Source: Caldalkalibacillus thermarum
GTDB taxonomy: Bacteria; Bacillota; Bacilli; Caldalkalibacillales; Caldalkalibacillaceae
DNA: 64,000 nt
Reading direction: 5' to 3'
NCBI RefSeq assembly: GCF_014644735.1
Contig: NZ_BMKZ01000005.1
Location: forward strand, 1-64,000
The position numbers and the translations under genes are program-made. Every line of letters starts with the position of its first letter. Position 1 is the first letter of the stretch. Positions 18,514 through 28,170 of the stretch are shown here, piece after piece. Below the pieces are notes generated by a model. The model worked only from the letters and a program-made list of their open reading frames with translations, did not search any database and was not told the DNA's origin.

Positions 18514-20289
18514 ATGGCCAGATGGAGAAGTGCCTTGATAGCTGGCTGTGCAATCGTCCTTTATTCCTGTTTTTTTCTTATGTTTTTGATTAATTTTAAT
18601 TGGCAAGAATTAGAATCCAAGGATATAGCAGGTATCTTTTTCTTTTTAATGCTCATGATTCTTGTCAATCTGTTTCCCATTGAAATCAAAGGAACCACTA
18701 TCGTATTTACCAATGCCGTCTCCATTGCTGCTTTTTTACAATATGGCTTCTGGATAGAAGCTATTCTGACACAGCTGGCTATTCTGGTGACCCTTCTGCG
18801 TATTAAAGCAAAACAGTGGGAACGGTATGTCGCTAATATGACGATGTTTTTAATTATTTCCGTTTGCTCTGCGGGAATTTTTTATTTGCTTGGTGGCAGA
18901 ACAGGGCCTTTTACAGTAGACACATTCCCTGCTTTAATTGTGCCGGCCATTGCTTATTTGGTCTCAGCGATTTTCATTAATCACTTGTTGTTTAAATTGG
19001 TTAAATACTTGTTGTATAATCAGAAACCTGAATTTTTTGGTCGGTCTTTATGGTGGGAAATTGTCCCCCTCACGGTGATGACCCCTACCGGCCTATTGAT
19101 CTATGTGCTTTATGCTGAAATTGGTGTCTGGGTATTCTTGTACGTGGTGTTTCCCCTCGTTTCTTTTTCCGTTATTTTGCGGTTATATCACCGGCTCAAT
19201 ATCGTGAATGAAAAATTCCGGATCATCCACGATTTGGGCAATGATATGACTTCCCAGCTCCAATTCGACCATGTGGCCGACCGCTTGGTGCAAGCAGCTG
19301 CCAAGTTAGTGCCCTATCAATATTGCTATCTGTTTCGGGTTGATCATGAGCAGGGTGTATTAAGACCCGTGCGTTTGCTTGGGCAAGGGATTCCGTCCGA
19401 TGAATATGAGGGCTTTATGCGTGTACAAGTAGAAATCGGTGACGGGCTGAGCGGACAGGTAGCCAGCCTGGGGCAAACCAAGGTGATTGGCAGGGAGGAA
19501 GAGGATCTCCATTTCAGGCACGAGCCTCACTGTTTGCACCAGCAGCAGTCGATCCTCTCCGTGCCCCTGAAATATGATCAAAAAGTATACGGTGTGTTAA
19601 CGGTGTGTCACAACGAACCGAACCGTTATACCAAAGAAGATGTGACCCTGATGGAAATTTTGGCCAGCCAAGCGGCCATTGCCTTCAAAAACGCTTATGA
19701 TTATCAACAAACAAAACAACTAAGCGAGCGGGATGAGTTAACCGGGTTGTACAATTACCGCTACTTTGTATCCTATCTGTCTGCACAACTGGAACAAGCC
19801 AGCAGGGAACGGTCCCTGGCCCTGATTTTGCTGGACATTGACCATTTTAAACAGGTGAATGACCAATATGGTCATTTAGCAGGGAATGAGATTCTGAAGC
19901 GGGTTGCTGCTGTCATAAAGGAAGCTGTTGATGGAAAGGGGATTGCCGCCCGTTACGGAGGGGAAGAGTTTACGATTTTAATAGAGAACGTAACCGAAGC
20001 GGAGGCATACAGGTGGGCCGAACAGTTACGGGCCCGTATTGAACAAACGGAAATTAAGGTGGTTCCCCACTTGAATGAAGAAAATCAAACCGAGCCTGTC
20101 CTGCTCAACGTGACAGTCAGCATTGGCTTAGCCCTTTATCCGCAGCATGCTGATGATCCATTCAGTCTGATGCGCCGCGCAGACCGGGCCATGTATCTGG
20201 GCGCCAAGCGCATGGGGCGCAACAAAGTGGCGGTTTACAGGGAGGAGGTCGAGCAGCGAGGAAGCAACACCCGCGAGAGTGGACTTTAG
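18514..20289 (+). CDS. Membrane GAF-GGDEF diguanylate cyclase
   Basis: Predicted to make cyclic di-GMP. The 591-residue product has about six membrane segments in residues 1-205 forming an uncharacterised sensor region, a GAF domain (about 225-390), and a GGDEF domain (about 410-590). The active-site motif is intact as ARYGGEEF near 485, and the metal region LILLDIDHFKQVND is present near 435. The RxxD inhibitory site expected just before the active site is absent, so product feedback by that route is unlikely. The ATG at 18514 is preferred over the GTG at 18493 because AAGGAG lies between them. No counterpart sits at this place in the B. subtilis order, so it appears to be an insertion between folC and comC. 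Confidence 0.85.
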   Translation: MARWRSALIAGCAIVLYSCFFLMFLINFNWQELESKDIAGIFFFLMLMILVNLFPIEIKGTTIVFTNAVSIAAFLQYGFWIEAILTQLAILVTLLRIKAKQWERYVANMTMFLIISVCSAGIFYLLGGRTGPFTVDTFPALIVPAIAYLVSAIFINHLLFKLVKYLLYNQKPEFFGRSLWWEIVPLTVMTPTGLLIYVLYAEIGVWVFLYVVFPLVSFSVILRLYHRLNIVNEKFRIIHDLGNDMTSQLQFDHVADRLVQAAAKLVPYQYCYLFRVDHEQGVLRPVRLLGQGIPSDEYEGFMRVQVEIGDGLSGQVASLGQTKVIGREEEDLHFRHEPHCLHQQQSILSVPLKYDQKVYGVLTVCHNEPNRYTKEDVTLMEILASQAAIAFKNAYDYQQTKQLSERDELTGLYNYRYFVSYLSAQLEQASRERSLALILLDIDHFKQVNDQYGHLAGNEILKRVAAVIKEAVDGKGIAARYGGEEFTILIENVTEAEAYRWAEQLRARIEQTEIKVVPHLNEENQTEPVLLNVTVSIGLALYPQHADDPFSLMRRADRAMYLGAKRMGRNKVAVYREEVEQRGSNTRESGL

Positions 20290-20332
20290 CAGTTACCGTC
20301 TGGAGCTGGTGAAAAGATGGAGAGTGGCGGCG

Positions 20333-21097
20333 ATGCTTAATAAGACAGTGCTTTTGCTTGATCTCGTGGTGATCGTCTCAGGGCTGTTAATGGGCAGTTT
20401 TTACAACGTAGTGGCTTACCGCTTGCTTAAAGGGGAGTCTGTGGTCTGGCCTCCCTCTCGTTGCCCCCAGTGCCAGACGCGGCTTAGCTGGCTGGAGTTA
20501 ATCCCTTTCCTTAGCTATCTCTGGCTTGGGGGACGCTGCCGCCATTGCCTGGCTCCGATCTCCTGGCTTTATCCCTTCGGAGAATTGGTTACGGCCCTTT
20601 CCTTCTACTTGGTTTATGTACGCTTCGGTCTCAGTGGTGAATTCCTGGTTGGCCTTCTGCTCAGTTCCATGTTAGTGCTGGCCATGCTAACTGATCTCAG
20701 GGCCACCCTGATATTGGACAAAATCACTTTTCCCCTGTTGGTTTTACTCTTGCTTGTCCGCTTGTGGTACGGCCCTGAGCCTTGGTGGTGGTATGTGTTA
20801 GGAGGGCTCTCGCTGTTTGGTCTTTTACTAGTTATTGCTGTACTCAGCCGCGGGGGCATGGGCATGGGGGATGTGAAGTTGTCCGGGGCTATTGGCCTGG
20901 CCCTTGGTCCCTGTCTGGGCCTGTTTAGTTTAGTACTGGCTTCGTTCGCAGGCACCTTGGCTGGTGTTGTGCTCTTGGCTCTGGGCCGCTTAAAGCGCCG
21001 GCAGCCGATTCCTTTTGCTCCTTTCATCTGGATCGGAACCCTAATGGCTTACCTGTATGGTGAGGATCTGTGGCAGTGGTATATGGGCTTGTGGTGA
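20333..21097 (+). CDS. comC: Prepilin peptidase ComC
   Basis: Type IV prepilin leader peptidase/methyltransferase that in Bacillus matures the ComG pseudopilins for DNA uptake. The product of about 254 residues has an N-terminal cytoplasmic domain with the two CxxC pairs (CPQC near 41, CRHC near 69) and several membrane segments. The aspartyl-protease Asp residues lie in AMLTDLRA near 122 and GMGMGDVKL near 180. ATG at 20333 is used since the hydrophobic segment starts at once. A GTG at 20279, which would overlap the preceding gene, is also in frame, so the start is uncertain. Confidence 0.88.
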   Translation: MLNKTVLLLDLVVIVSGLLMGSFYNVVAYRLLKGESVVWPPSRCPQCQTRLSWLELIPFLSYLWLGGRCRHCLAPISWLYPFGELVTALSFYLVYVRFGLSGEFLVGLLLSSMLVLAMLTDLRATLILDKITFPLLVLLLLVRLWYGPEPWWWYVLGGLSLFGLLLVIAVLSRGGMGMGDVKLSGAIGLALGPCLGLFSLVLASFAGTLAGVVLLALGRLKRRQPIPFAPFIWIGTLMAYLYGEDLWQWYMGLW

Positions 21098-21184
21098 GGC
21101 GGGCTGTTGCATTTATAGTTCTAATTCTGCCAGCTCCTCATAGACTAGTGGTAAAAGCACGAGATTAATAGAGGAGCGAGAGCC

Positions 21185-22372
21185 ATGACAACCAAAAACA
21201 AGCTCACCTTCCTGTTTCCGCCGGATAAGGACGGGGATCATCCAGACATTCAGTGGGAAACCTGTTACACCGGCAGGACAATCAACACCACGGCAAGGAC
21301 AAGCAGACCGGAGAACGGCAATAGGAAAGACTCCAGGATATATGCAGGGTCTGCCCAGCGGCCATCCTGGTCCCGAGAGATTAACAATGAAGAAGCTCCG
21401 TCTCTTATTGACGAGCGGGACAAGAAAGCAGCGACACGCCGCCCCAGTTTGCCCCCCAGCCGCTCCGGGCGGCGCAGTAAAAACAAGAGTAAGAAGCAGA
21501 CAAGCCGGACAAGACTGTCTTTGCCCAAACTGAAAGTAGGCTCCAAACTGGCTTTGATTGCCGCCTCTGCCATCGCCTTGGGAGTGATTATGGGGATGAT
21601 GGTGCTTGCCCTTTTTGCCGAACAAGGGGCAGAACAGGCGCCGGCCAGCGCAACGGACTCCCAGATGTCTGCTGTTCACAGCCAAGATTCGACAGGTGCA
21701 AACGGTGCGCTAATGCTGCCAGCAGGACATGTACAGGACGGGCGCTTGTATTTGCCCTCCCGCACCTATTATGTGGTCCAGGCCGGGGCTTTTTCCGAAC
21801 AGCAGGCCGCCGAAAAAGTGAGGGAACAGTTGGAGCGCCAGGGGCTGGCCGGACTGGTTTCCCCAGGAGAAGCTCCCTACCGTATCTATATGGGACTGGC
21901 TGTGGCCAAAGATGATGCTGAGCGGCTGGGGATCTATGTCAAGCAGGAAGGCATCGAGGTGTATGTGCGCACACATGAGACCAGGGAAATTGAGGCAGAC
22001 ATCAGCCATTTGGAAGAGGATTTGTCTGTTTTGCCGGCTTATTTGGCTAGAGGAGATCAACTTTTGGGCGATCTGGCCCGCACTTCTCTTGTCCTTTTGG
22101 AACAAAGAAGAGCTAAACTGACGGAAGAAGAATGGAAAGATTTACAAGAACAGCATCGCCTGTTTTTGAAGGAAGGACAAGCGCTTTTAGCCGGGCTAAA
22201 CGGTGAAATGGCCCGGGCCGGTGAACAGTTGCTGCGGGAGTTGTCAGCAGCCATAACGGCCCTGGAAGCATACCGCAAACAGTCCCATCCCAGTTATCTG
22301 TGGCAGGTGCAACAGGCCAGCTTGAATTATCTGGCGGCCTATGAACACTTGGTCAGCCACTTCATCCCTTGA
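21185..22372 (+). CDS. spoIIB: Stage II sporulation protein SpoIIB-like, SPOR domain
   Basis: A 395-residue single-pass membrane protein. Residues 1-115 are polar and rich in Lys, Arg and Thr and should be cytoplasmic. A membrane segment covers about 119-140. A SPOR domain, which binds denuded glycan at septa, begins with TYYVVQAGAFSEQQAA near 195 and runs to about 265; a helical C-terminal part follows. In B. subtilis spoIIB lies between comC and maf and helps septal peptidoglycan thinning during engulfment. The same order here supports the call. The long N-terminal tail is atypical in sequence. Confidence 0.82.
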   Translation: MTTKNKLTFLFPPDKDGDHPDIQWETCYTGRTINTTARTSRPENGNRKDSRIYAGSAQRPSWSREINNEEAPSLIDERDKKAATRRPSLPPSRSGRRSKNKSKKQTSRTRLSLPKLKVGSKLALIAASAIALGVIMGMMVLALFAEQGAEQAPASATDSQMSAVHSQDSTGANGALMLPAGHVQDGRLYLPSRTYYVVQAGAFSEQQAAEKVREQLERQGLAGLVSPGEAPYRIYMGLAVAKDDAERLGIYVKQEGIEVYVRTHETREIEADISHLEEDLSVLPAYLARGDQLLGDLARTSLVLLEQRRAKLTEEEWKDLQEQHRLFLKEGQALLAGLNGEMARAGEQLLRELSAAITALEAYRKQSHPSYLWQVQQASLNYLAAYEHLVSHFIP

Positions 22373-22449
22373 TGATTGTCATGCTTTCACACCAATCTGG
22401 TCCAGACTGTTTAAAATTGGATTTTTTTGTCGTTTTCATTCCAGTCACA

Positions 22450-22493
22450 AAATCCTTATTCATGACGAAATAGGTCATGAGTGAGGATTTTTA
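22450..22493 (+). terminator. Rho-independent terminator after spoIIB
   Basis: AATCCTTATTCATGAC pairs imperfectly with GTCATGAGTGAGGATT across a seven-base loop, followed by a T-rich tract. It separates spoIIB from maf. Confidence 0.75.
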
Positions 22494-22527
22494 TCTTCTT
22501 TTTTTGCTACACTTTTTCTAGCGTAGC

Positions 22528-22536
22528 TGATAAAAT
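22528..22536 (+). promoter_or_regulatory. Extended -10 promoter of maf
   Basis: TGATAAAAT is an extended -10 sequence about 90 bases before maf, just after the spoIIB terminator. TTGCTA at 22504-22509 is a candidate -35 but the 21-base spacing is long. Confidence 0.4.
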
Positions 22537-22622
22537 AGAATCGTGCTTGTATGGGGGGAAGCAAGAAACATATACTAAGCGTATCATAGGCAGAGGAAAC
22601 CAACAAACAGAGGAGATTATGT

Positions 22623-23225
22623 ATGGCTGTGAAAGATTTGACGCCTGTCATTCTTGCTTCATCTTCACCCCGGAGAAAAGAGCTGCTAGATCGCCTGGGG
22701 TTATCTTTTCGCCTTCATCCCAGCAAGGCGGATGAAACGTTTGATCCCCAGGATTCACCGTCAACGATCGTGCAAAAACTGGCTCATAGAAAAGCGGCGG
22801 ATGTGGCCCGCCACTATGACAAGGGCCTTGTCATTGGCGCAGATACAATGGTCGTCTTCAACGGGGAAATCTTAGGCAAACCTAAGGATGATCAAGAGGC
22901 CTTTGAGATGTTGTCCCGTCTGCAAGGAGAGGTGCATACCGTCTATTCGGGGCTGGCTGTCATCGATGTGACGGATGGCCAAGCATGTGTGGGTTATCAG
23001 GCCACAAAGGTGCATATGCGCCCTCTCACACCTGAGGAGATCAAAACTTACATTGCCACCGGAGAGCCCATGGACAAAGCAGGCAGTTATGCCATTCAAG
23101 GTCTGGGGGCTATTTTGGTGGACAAAATCGAAGGGGACTATTTCACGGTGGTGGGCCTGCCGGTTGCCTTGCTGGCACAGTTTTTACACCAATTTGGCCT
23201 CAATGTGTTAACAGTGGCTCGTTAA
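22623..23225 (+). CDS. maf: Maf nucleotide pyrophosphatase (septum-associated)
   Basis: House-cleaning nucleoside triphosphate pyrophosphatase of the Maf/YhdE family, linked to septum arrest in Bacillus. The 200-residue product has the diagnostic SSSPRRKELL near residue 12, the GADTMVV segment near 75 with the catalytic Asp, and DKAGSYAIQG near 150. GAGGAG precedes the ATG. It lies upstream of radC, as in B. subtilis. Confidence 0.94.
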   Translation: MAVKDLTPVILASSSPRRKELLDRLGLSFRLHPSKADETFDPQDSPSTIVQKLAHRKAADVARHYDKGLVIGADTMVVFNGEILGKPKDDQEAFEMLSRLQGEVHTVYSGLAVIDVTDGQACVGYQATKVHMRPLTPEEIKTYIATGEPMDKAGSYAIQGLGAILVDKIEGDYFTVVGLPVALLAQFLHQFGLNVLTVAR

Positions 23226-23247
23226 TCTTGTTCAATGGAGGGTGGCT

Positions 23248-23940
23248 ATGACAACGGATAATCCGCCCTTGATGGTCCGTGACTACCCGCAAGAAGAACG
23301 ACCACGAGAACGGATGATCAAAGAAGGGCCTGAAGCGCTGACCAATCAGGAGTTATTGGCCATTTTGCTGCGGACGGGGACCCACCGGGAATCTGTTTTC
23401 AACCTGGCTTCCCGCATCTTAAAAGAAATTGGTTCCCTCAACCGCCTCCATGATGTCAGTGTGGAAGAATTGATGCACATCAAAGGTGTGGGACAAGCCA
23501 AGGCGGTTCAAATTAAAGCCGGTGTGGAGTTAGGACGCCGTGTGGCCAGACGGCAGAAAGAACTCTCGGCCATCCGCTCCCCTGAGGATGCAGCCGCCTA
23601 TTTAATGGAACGCTTAAGCTTAGAGTTGCAGGAGAAATTTTATTGTCTTTATTTAAATACCAAAAATCAGGTGATTTTTGAAAAAACGGTTTTCATTGGC
23701 AGTTTAAATGCCTCCATTGTGCATCCCCGCGAGGTCTATAAAGAAGCCATCAAATGGAGTGCTGCTTCCATTATTGTTGCCCACAATCACCCCAGCGGGG
23801 ACCCTACCCCCAGCCGCGAGGACATTGAAGTCACGAAACGCCTGCAACAGGCAGGGGAGATTTTGGGCATTGAGTGCCTCGACCATTTAATCATTGGTCA
23901 TGAACGCTACATCAGCCTCAAAAATAAAGGTTACATGTAG
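23248..23940 (+). CDS. radC: RadC family JAB1/MPN-domain protein
   Basis: The 230-residue product has an N-terminal UPF0758 region and helix-hairpin-helix (IKGVGQAKAVQIKAG, about 80-95). It ends in a JAMM metalloprotease-like domain with the metal motif AHNHPSGDPTPSRED near 175. The historical link to DNA repair is not well supported, and the biochemical role remains unclear. The ATG at 23248 follows GGAGGGTGG. Confidence 0.93.
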   Translation: MTTDNPPLMVRDYPQEERPRERMIKEGPEALTNQELLAILLRTGTHRESVFNLASRILKEIGSLNRLHDVSVEELMHIKGVGQAKAVQIKAGVELGRRVARRQKELSAIRSPEDAAAYLMERLSLELQEKFYCLYLNTKNQVIFEKTVFIGSLNASIVHPREVYKEAIKWSAASIIVAHNHPSGDPTPSREDIEVTKRLQQAGEILGIECLDHLIIGHERYISLKNKGYM

Positions 23941-24042
23941 AACTTTTCCCTCTTTAAATAAAAAATAAACCGTTGGATGATATCAAGCTTATATACCAGG
24001 ACATCACGACTTTAAGTGTTGCATGAAGGGAGAATATGAACC

Positions 24043-25047
24043 ATGTTTGGTGGATTTTCAAGAGATATGGGCATAGATTTGGGCACGGCCAACACATTGG
24101 TCTATGTGAAAGGCAAAGGTGTGATTGTGCGGGAACCATCCGTGGTGGCCATTCGCACAGATACAGGAACCATTGAAGCGGTTGGTAACGAAGCAAAAAA
24201 CATGATCGGCCGCACCCCTGGCCATATTGTGGCTGTGCGTCCCATGAAGGACGGGGTGATTGCCGACTTTGAAACAACGGCCACCATGATGAAATATTTC
24301 ATTTCTCAAGCCCAGAAGAGAAAACCGTGGTTGTCACGCAAGCCAAATGTGGTGGTCTGCGTGCCTTCCGGTATTACAGCCGTAGAAAAAAGGGCAGTTG
24401 AAGATGCCACCAAGCAAGCTGGCGCAAAAGAAGTGTATACGATTGAGGAGCCGTTTGCTGCGGCAATTGGTGCCGATCTTCCCGTGTGGGAACCAACGGG
24501 CAGTATGATTGTGGATATTGGTGGCGGCACCACTGAAGTGGCCATTATCTCTTTGGGTGGCATTGTGACCAGCCGTTCTATCCGTGTGGCTGGAGATGAA
24601 ATGGATGACGCCATCATACAGTATGTGAAACGGAAATATAATTTAATGATTGGTGAACGTACGGCAGAGCAGCTGAAAATAGATATTGGCACCGCAGACA
24701 GCGGTGATGAGTCGGAAGAAATGGAAATCCGGGGCCGTGATCTGGTGACGGGACTGCCCAAAACCATAACCATTACTTCCAAAGAGATTGCCGAGGCATT
24801 AAACGACACAGTCCAATCCATTATTGAAGCGGTCAAAATTACGCTGGAAAAAGCGCCGCCCGAATTGGCAGCTGACGTGATGGACCGGGGAATTGTGCTC
24901 ACAGGAGGAGGCGCGCTGCTCCGCAACCTGGATCGCGTCTTAAGCGAAGAAACCGGCATCCCGGTCATTGTGGCAGAGAACGCCTTGGACAGCGTCGCCA
25001 TCGGAACCGGCCGCTATTTGGAATACAAGTTCAGCTCCAAAAAATAA
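24043..25047 (+). CDS. mreB: Rod shape-determining actin homologue MreB
   Basis: Bacterial actin that organises elongation-phase peptidoglycan synthesis. The 334-residue product has the ATP-binding phosphate-1 motif [15 protein letters not shown] near residue 10, phosphate-2 [13 protein letters not shown] near 155, and the adenosine motif [12 protein letters not shown] near 290. The short N-terminal stretch MFGGFSRD could form the membrane-contact segment typical of MreB. It begins the mreBCD-minCD cluster. Confidence 0.97.
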   Translation: MFGGFSRDMGIDLGTANTLVYVKGKGVIVREPSVVAIRTDTGTIEAVGNEAKNMIGRTPGHIVAVRPMKDGVIADFETTATMMKYFISQAQKRKPWLSRKPNVVVCVPSGITAVEKRAVEDATKQAGAKEVYTIEEPFAAAIGADLPVWEPTGSMIVDIGGGTTEVAIISLGGIVTSRSIRVAGDEMDDAIIQYVKRKYNLMIGERTAEQLKIDIGTADSGDESEEMEIRGRDLVTGLPKTITITSKEIAEALNDTVQSIIEAVKITLEKAPPELAADVMDRGIVLTGGGALLRNLDRVLSEETGIPVIVAENALDSVAIGTGRYLEYKFSSKK

Positions 25048-25075
25048 GCAGGTGAGAATAAGTAGGTGTATAACG

Positions 25076-25963
25076 TTGCCGTCCTTTTTTTCCAATCGAC
25101 GCTTAATTGTGCTGTTGGTAAGCACGATTGTGATGGTTGTGGTCGTGGGTATCACCTTGAAAGAACGCCCCCAGCCGACCTGGGGCGAACAATTTATTCG
25201 TGACACATTTGGTTTTTTCCAATCCATCGCTTATAAACCCGCTCGTCAAGTAGCGGGTTTCTTTGAGACGATTAATGAGTGGCGTACGCTTTATTCTGAA
25301 AATCAACGGTTGAAGGCCAATTTACAAGAAAATGCCAAATTAATGGCCAGAATACGTGAATTGGAACTGGAGAACGAGAGTTTAAAGCGCATGTTGGACG
25401 TGAAGTCCAATTTAAGGGACTATCAGTTGATTGCCGCCGAAGTAATCAGCCGTTCGCCTGACCGCTGGTATCAACAGGTGACCATTAACCGGGGGGCCAA
25501 GCATGGTGTCAAAGCCAATATGGCAGTGATCACAACCGAAGGGTTGATTGGCCGGGTCAAAAGTGTCTCCCAATTTACTTCCCAGGTTGAATTGTTAAGC
25601 GACGTGAACCGGGTCAGTCACATCTCGGCCATCGTGCAGGGCAATGAAAATATATTTGGGGTGATTGAAGGGTATGACCTGGAGCGGGGAGCCCTGTTAT
25701 TTCAAAAAATCCCCAAAGACGCGCCCCTTGAAGAAGGGCAAACGGTGGTCACGTCTGGGCTGGGAGGGATTTACCCCCGCGGGTTGTACATCGGTCAAAT
25801 TGTTGAGGTTGTGCCTGACCAGTACGACCTGACCCAATCCGCCCTCGTTGAGCCTGCTGCAAACTTGTATCATCTGGATTATGTCTTCGTGGTGGAGCAG
25901 TCTTCCCTTCCTCCCGTAGAGATCCCCGGCCCGGATGAAGATAAGGAGGGAACGGAGGGATGA
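25076..25963 (+). CDS. mreC: Rod shape-determining protein MreC
   Basis: Bitopic membrane scaffold of the elongasome. After a short basic N-terminus the product (about 295 residues) has one membrane segment (about 10-28), a coiled coil (about 70-112), and the beta-rich extracellular MreC domain (about 120-280). The reading frame is open upstream into mreB, but the first sensible start after the mreB stop is TTG at 25076 with TAGGTG upstream, which places the membrane segment where the family has it. It overlaps mreD by four bases. Confidence 0.92.
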   Translation: MPSFFSNRRLIVLLVSTIVMVVVVGITLKERPQPTWGEQFIRDTFGFFQSIAYKPARQVAGFFETINEWRTLYSENQRLKANLQENAKLMARIRELELENESLKRMLDVKSNLRDYQLIAAEVISRSPDRWYQQVTINRGAKHGVKANMAVITTEGLIGRVKSVSQFTSQVELLSDVNRVSHISAIVQGNENIFGVIEGYDLERGALLFQKIPKDAPLEEGQTVVTSGLGGIYPRGLYIGQIVEVVPDQYDLTQSALVEPAANLYHLDYVFVVEQSSLPPVEIPGPDEDKEGTEG

Positions 25964-26475
25964 CCCGTTTTCTCTTTATCTTAATCATCTTTATCCTGCT
26001 CATTTTTGAAGGCACGGTGGCCCAAGTGTTTACGGCTGGATGGTGGGACCTGCATTTAACCATGGTCCCCCGTTTTGTTGTGGTGATGTTGATCTTTGCC
26101 GCCTTGTTTTTAGGGCGGGTGCAGGGACTGTTTTTGGGGCTCGTGTTTGGTTTGTTTTACGATATCATCTATGGCAGTGTGGTGGGGATTTACGGTTTCA
26201 GCATGGCTCTGATTGGCTATTTTGCCGGCTTGGTGTTCCGTATTTTCCAGCAAAATATCTTTCTTATATGGTTCACCGTTTTGGTTGCCCTTGTCGCTTT
26301 TGAATTTATGGTCTACGGTCTAATGACGCTCATTAAGTTTACCACCATGGACGTGCATATGTTCGTTTTTGATAAATTGATCCCTACTTTGGTACTCAAT
26401 ATGATTTTTGCCCTGCTTGTTTCTTACCCTGCCCGCAGCATTCTGCTCCAGCTGAAGAATGAAGAAGAAAAGTAA
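25960..26475 (+). CDS. mreD: Rod shape-determining protein MreD
   Basis: Polytopic membrane partner of MreC. The 171-residue product has about five hydrophobic segments, starting RFLFILIIFILLIFEG, and carries the usual FGLFYDIIYGS stretch near 65. The ATG overlaps the mreC stop (ATGA) with AAGGAGGGAACGGAGGG before it. Confidence 0.92.
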   Translation: MTRFLFILIIFILLIFEGTVAQVFTAGWWDLHLTMVPRFVVVMLIFAALFLGRVQGLFLGLVFGLFYDIIYGSVVGIYGFSMALIGYFAGLVFRIFQQNIFLIWFTVLVALVAFEFMVYGLMTLIKFTTMDVHMFVFDKLIPTLVLNMIFALLVSYPARSILLQLKNEEEK

Positions 26476-26537
26476 CGGGGCCAAGCAGGATTTTTAACGC
26501 GCGGTGTTGAATAGTTTCTGCATGGGGTGATCTTTGG

Positions 26538-27221
26538 ATGTACGCCACAAAATCGAACGTCACCATTAAAGGAACTAAAGATGGGCTGGTCTTCTATCTG
26601 AATGATACATGTGCCTATGAGGAACTGCTGGCAGAGTTGCAAGATAAATTACAGGATCATCCTCAGTTTTTGGACGGTCCCTTGATGAGAGTAACCCTTC
26701 ACCTGGGTTACCGTTATTTGACAGATGAACAACGGAATGAGTTAAGGGACTTGATCCGCACCCAAGGAAACCTGGTTGTGGACAAGATGGAGAGTCTCGT
26801 GGTGTTGAAAGAGGAGATGGAGCAGGCACGGACTGAAACCGGCATCCAAGTTGTTTACAAAACCGTCCGCTCCGGTCAAGTGGTGGAAGCACCAGGCCAT
26901 CTTTTAGTGTTGGGTGACGTCAACCCCGGTGGTTGTGTCAAAGCAGTGGGACATATTTTTGTGTTAGGTGCGTTGCGAGGCATGGCCCACGCTGGTGTGC
27001 ACGGGAACAGGGGCGCCATTATTGCCGCCTCTGTATTGTGCCCCACCCAACTGCGCATTGCCTCGGTTGTCGGCCGTCCCCCAGATGAAGCGGAAAACAA
27101 AGGGCGTGAATTTGCCCATGTAAACGGAGATCAAATTGCGATTGCTAAGCTGCAACAGCTTGTACATATCCGTCCTGAATTGAAAGCGTTGTGTGTATCA
27201 ATGGTGAACCGGCCGTCCTGA
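26538..27221 (+). CDS. minC: Septum-site determining protein MinC
   Basis: FtsZ polymerisation inhibitor that blocks septation near the poles. The 227-residue product has an N-terminal MinC domain (about 1-105) and the C-terminal beta-helix domain (about 115-220) with GQVVEAPGHLLVLGDVNPGG and similar hexapeptide-like turns. The C-terminal domain binds MinD, encoded 47 bases downstream. Confidence 0.93.
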   Translation: MYATKSNVTIKGTKDGLVFYLNDTCAYEELLAELQDKLQDHPQFLDGPLMRVTLHLGYRYLTDEQRNELRDLIRTQGNLVVDKMESLVVLKEEMEQARTETGIQVVYKTVRSGQVVEAPGHLLVLGDVNPGGCVKAVGHIFVLGALRGMAHAGVHGNRGAIIAASVLCPTQLRIASVVGRPPDEAENKGREFAHVNGDQIAIAKLQQLVHIRPELKALCVSMVNRPS

Positions 27222-27268
27222 CAGCCGCACAGCTAAAGGTTGAGGCAAGGTGAAGAGGAGGGGTCAAG

Positions 27269-28066
27269 TTGGGAGAAGCGATTGTGATCACTTCAGGTAA
27301 AGGCGGAGTGGGCAAAACAACCACCTCGGCTAATATCGGAACGGCTCTGGCGTTACAAGGCAAAATGGTGTGTCTGGTCGATACAGATATCGGTTTGCGC
27401 AATCTGGATGTGGTCATGGGGCTTGAAAACCGGATCATTTATGATCTGGTGGATGTGGCCGAGGGGAACTGCCGCTTGAAACAGGCTTTAATTAAGGATA
27501 AGCGTTTTGAAGAGCTGTATTTGCTGCCGGCTGCCCAAACCAAAGACAAGGATGCGGTTGCTCCTGAGCAAATGAGCAAAATCATTGCTGAATTGAAGCA
27601 GGATTACGATTATGTCATCATTGATTGTCCGGCTGGAATTGAACGGGGGTTTAAAAATGCGGTAGCCGGTGCCGACCGGGCCATTGTCGTCACCACACCA
27701 GAAGTGTCTGCCGTCCGCGATGCGGATCGTATCATTGGCTTGTTAGAAGCCTACAAAATCGAAAGCCCCCGGTTGATTGTCAACCGGATTCGGCCCCAGA
27801 TGATGAAGCGGGGAGAAATGCTGGACGTTGATGAAATTGTGAACATCCTGGGCATCGATTTGCTGGGCATCGTTCCCGATGATGAGCAGGTGATCAAATC
27901 AGCCAATGTGGGCGAACCGATCGTCATTAATCCAGATACCAAGGCTGCCATCGCCTACCGTAACATTGCCCGGCGCATATTGGGTGACAGTGTGCCCCTG
28001 ATGAAGCTGGAGGAGGAAAAAGGGGTATTGTCCAGAGTGAAACGCCTTTTGGGCATCAGATCCTGA
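27269..28066 (+). CDS. minD: Septum-site determining ATPase MinD
   Basis: Membrane-associated ATPase of the ParA/MinD family that recruits MinC. The 265-residue product has the deviant Walker A GKGGVGKTT near residue 11, a Walker B region YVIIDCPAGIE near 115, and a C-terminal amphipathic helix (LSRVKRLLGIRS) that fits the membrane-targeting sequence. A TTG start at 27269 follows GAGGAGGGG. A terminator hairpin lies 44 bases after the stop. Confidence 0.96.
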   Translation: MGEAIVITSGKGGVGKTTTSANIGTALALQGKMVCLVDTDIGLRNLDVVMGLENRIIYDLVDVAEGNCRLKQALIKDKRFEELYLLPAAQTKDKDAVAPEQMSKIIAELKQDYDYVIIDCPAGIERGFKNAVAGADRAIVVTTPEVSAVRDADRIIGLLEAYKIESPRLIVNRIRPQMMKRGEMLDVDEIVNILGIDLLGIVPDDEQVIKSANVGEPIVINPDTKAAIAYRNIARRILGDSVPLMKLEEEKGVLSRVKRLLGIRS

Positions 28067-28109
28067 GCAAAGGGTCCGGTGGCAGACATTTTGCCCTGGC
28101 ACGTATAGC

Positions 28110-28169
28110 GCTCCTTGCTTTAAAGCATGCTAACCATAAAACAGCATCTTAAGGCAAAGGAGCTTTTTC
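28110..28169 (+). terminator. Terminator-like hairpin overlapping a ribosome binding site
   Basis: GCTCCTTGCTTTAA at 28110-28123 pairs with TTAAGGCAAAGGAGC at 28149-28163 with a one-base bulge. An inner ATGCT/AGCAT pairing extends the stem, and TTTTT follows at 28164-28168. It looks like the terminator of minCD. However, AAAGGAG in its 3' arm is also the ribosome binding site of the small gene starting at 28171, so it may act as an attenuator or translation switch. Confidence 0.7.
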
Positions 28170-28170
28170 T

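Noticed and set aside
24306-25001. 231-codon reverse-strand frame opposite mreB
   Set aside because: Low-complexity Ser/Ala/Ile-rich shadow of a conserved gene.
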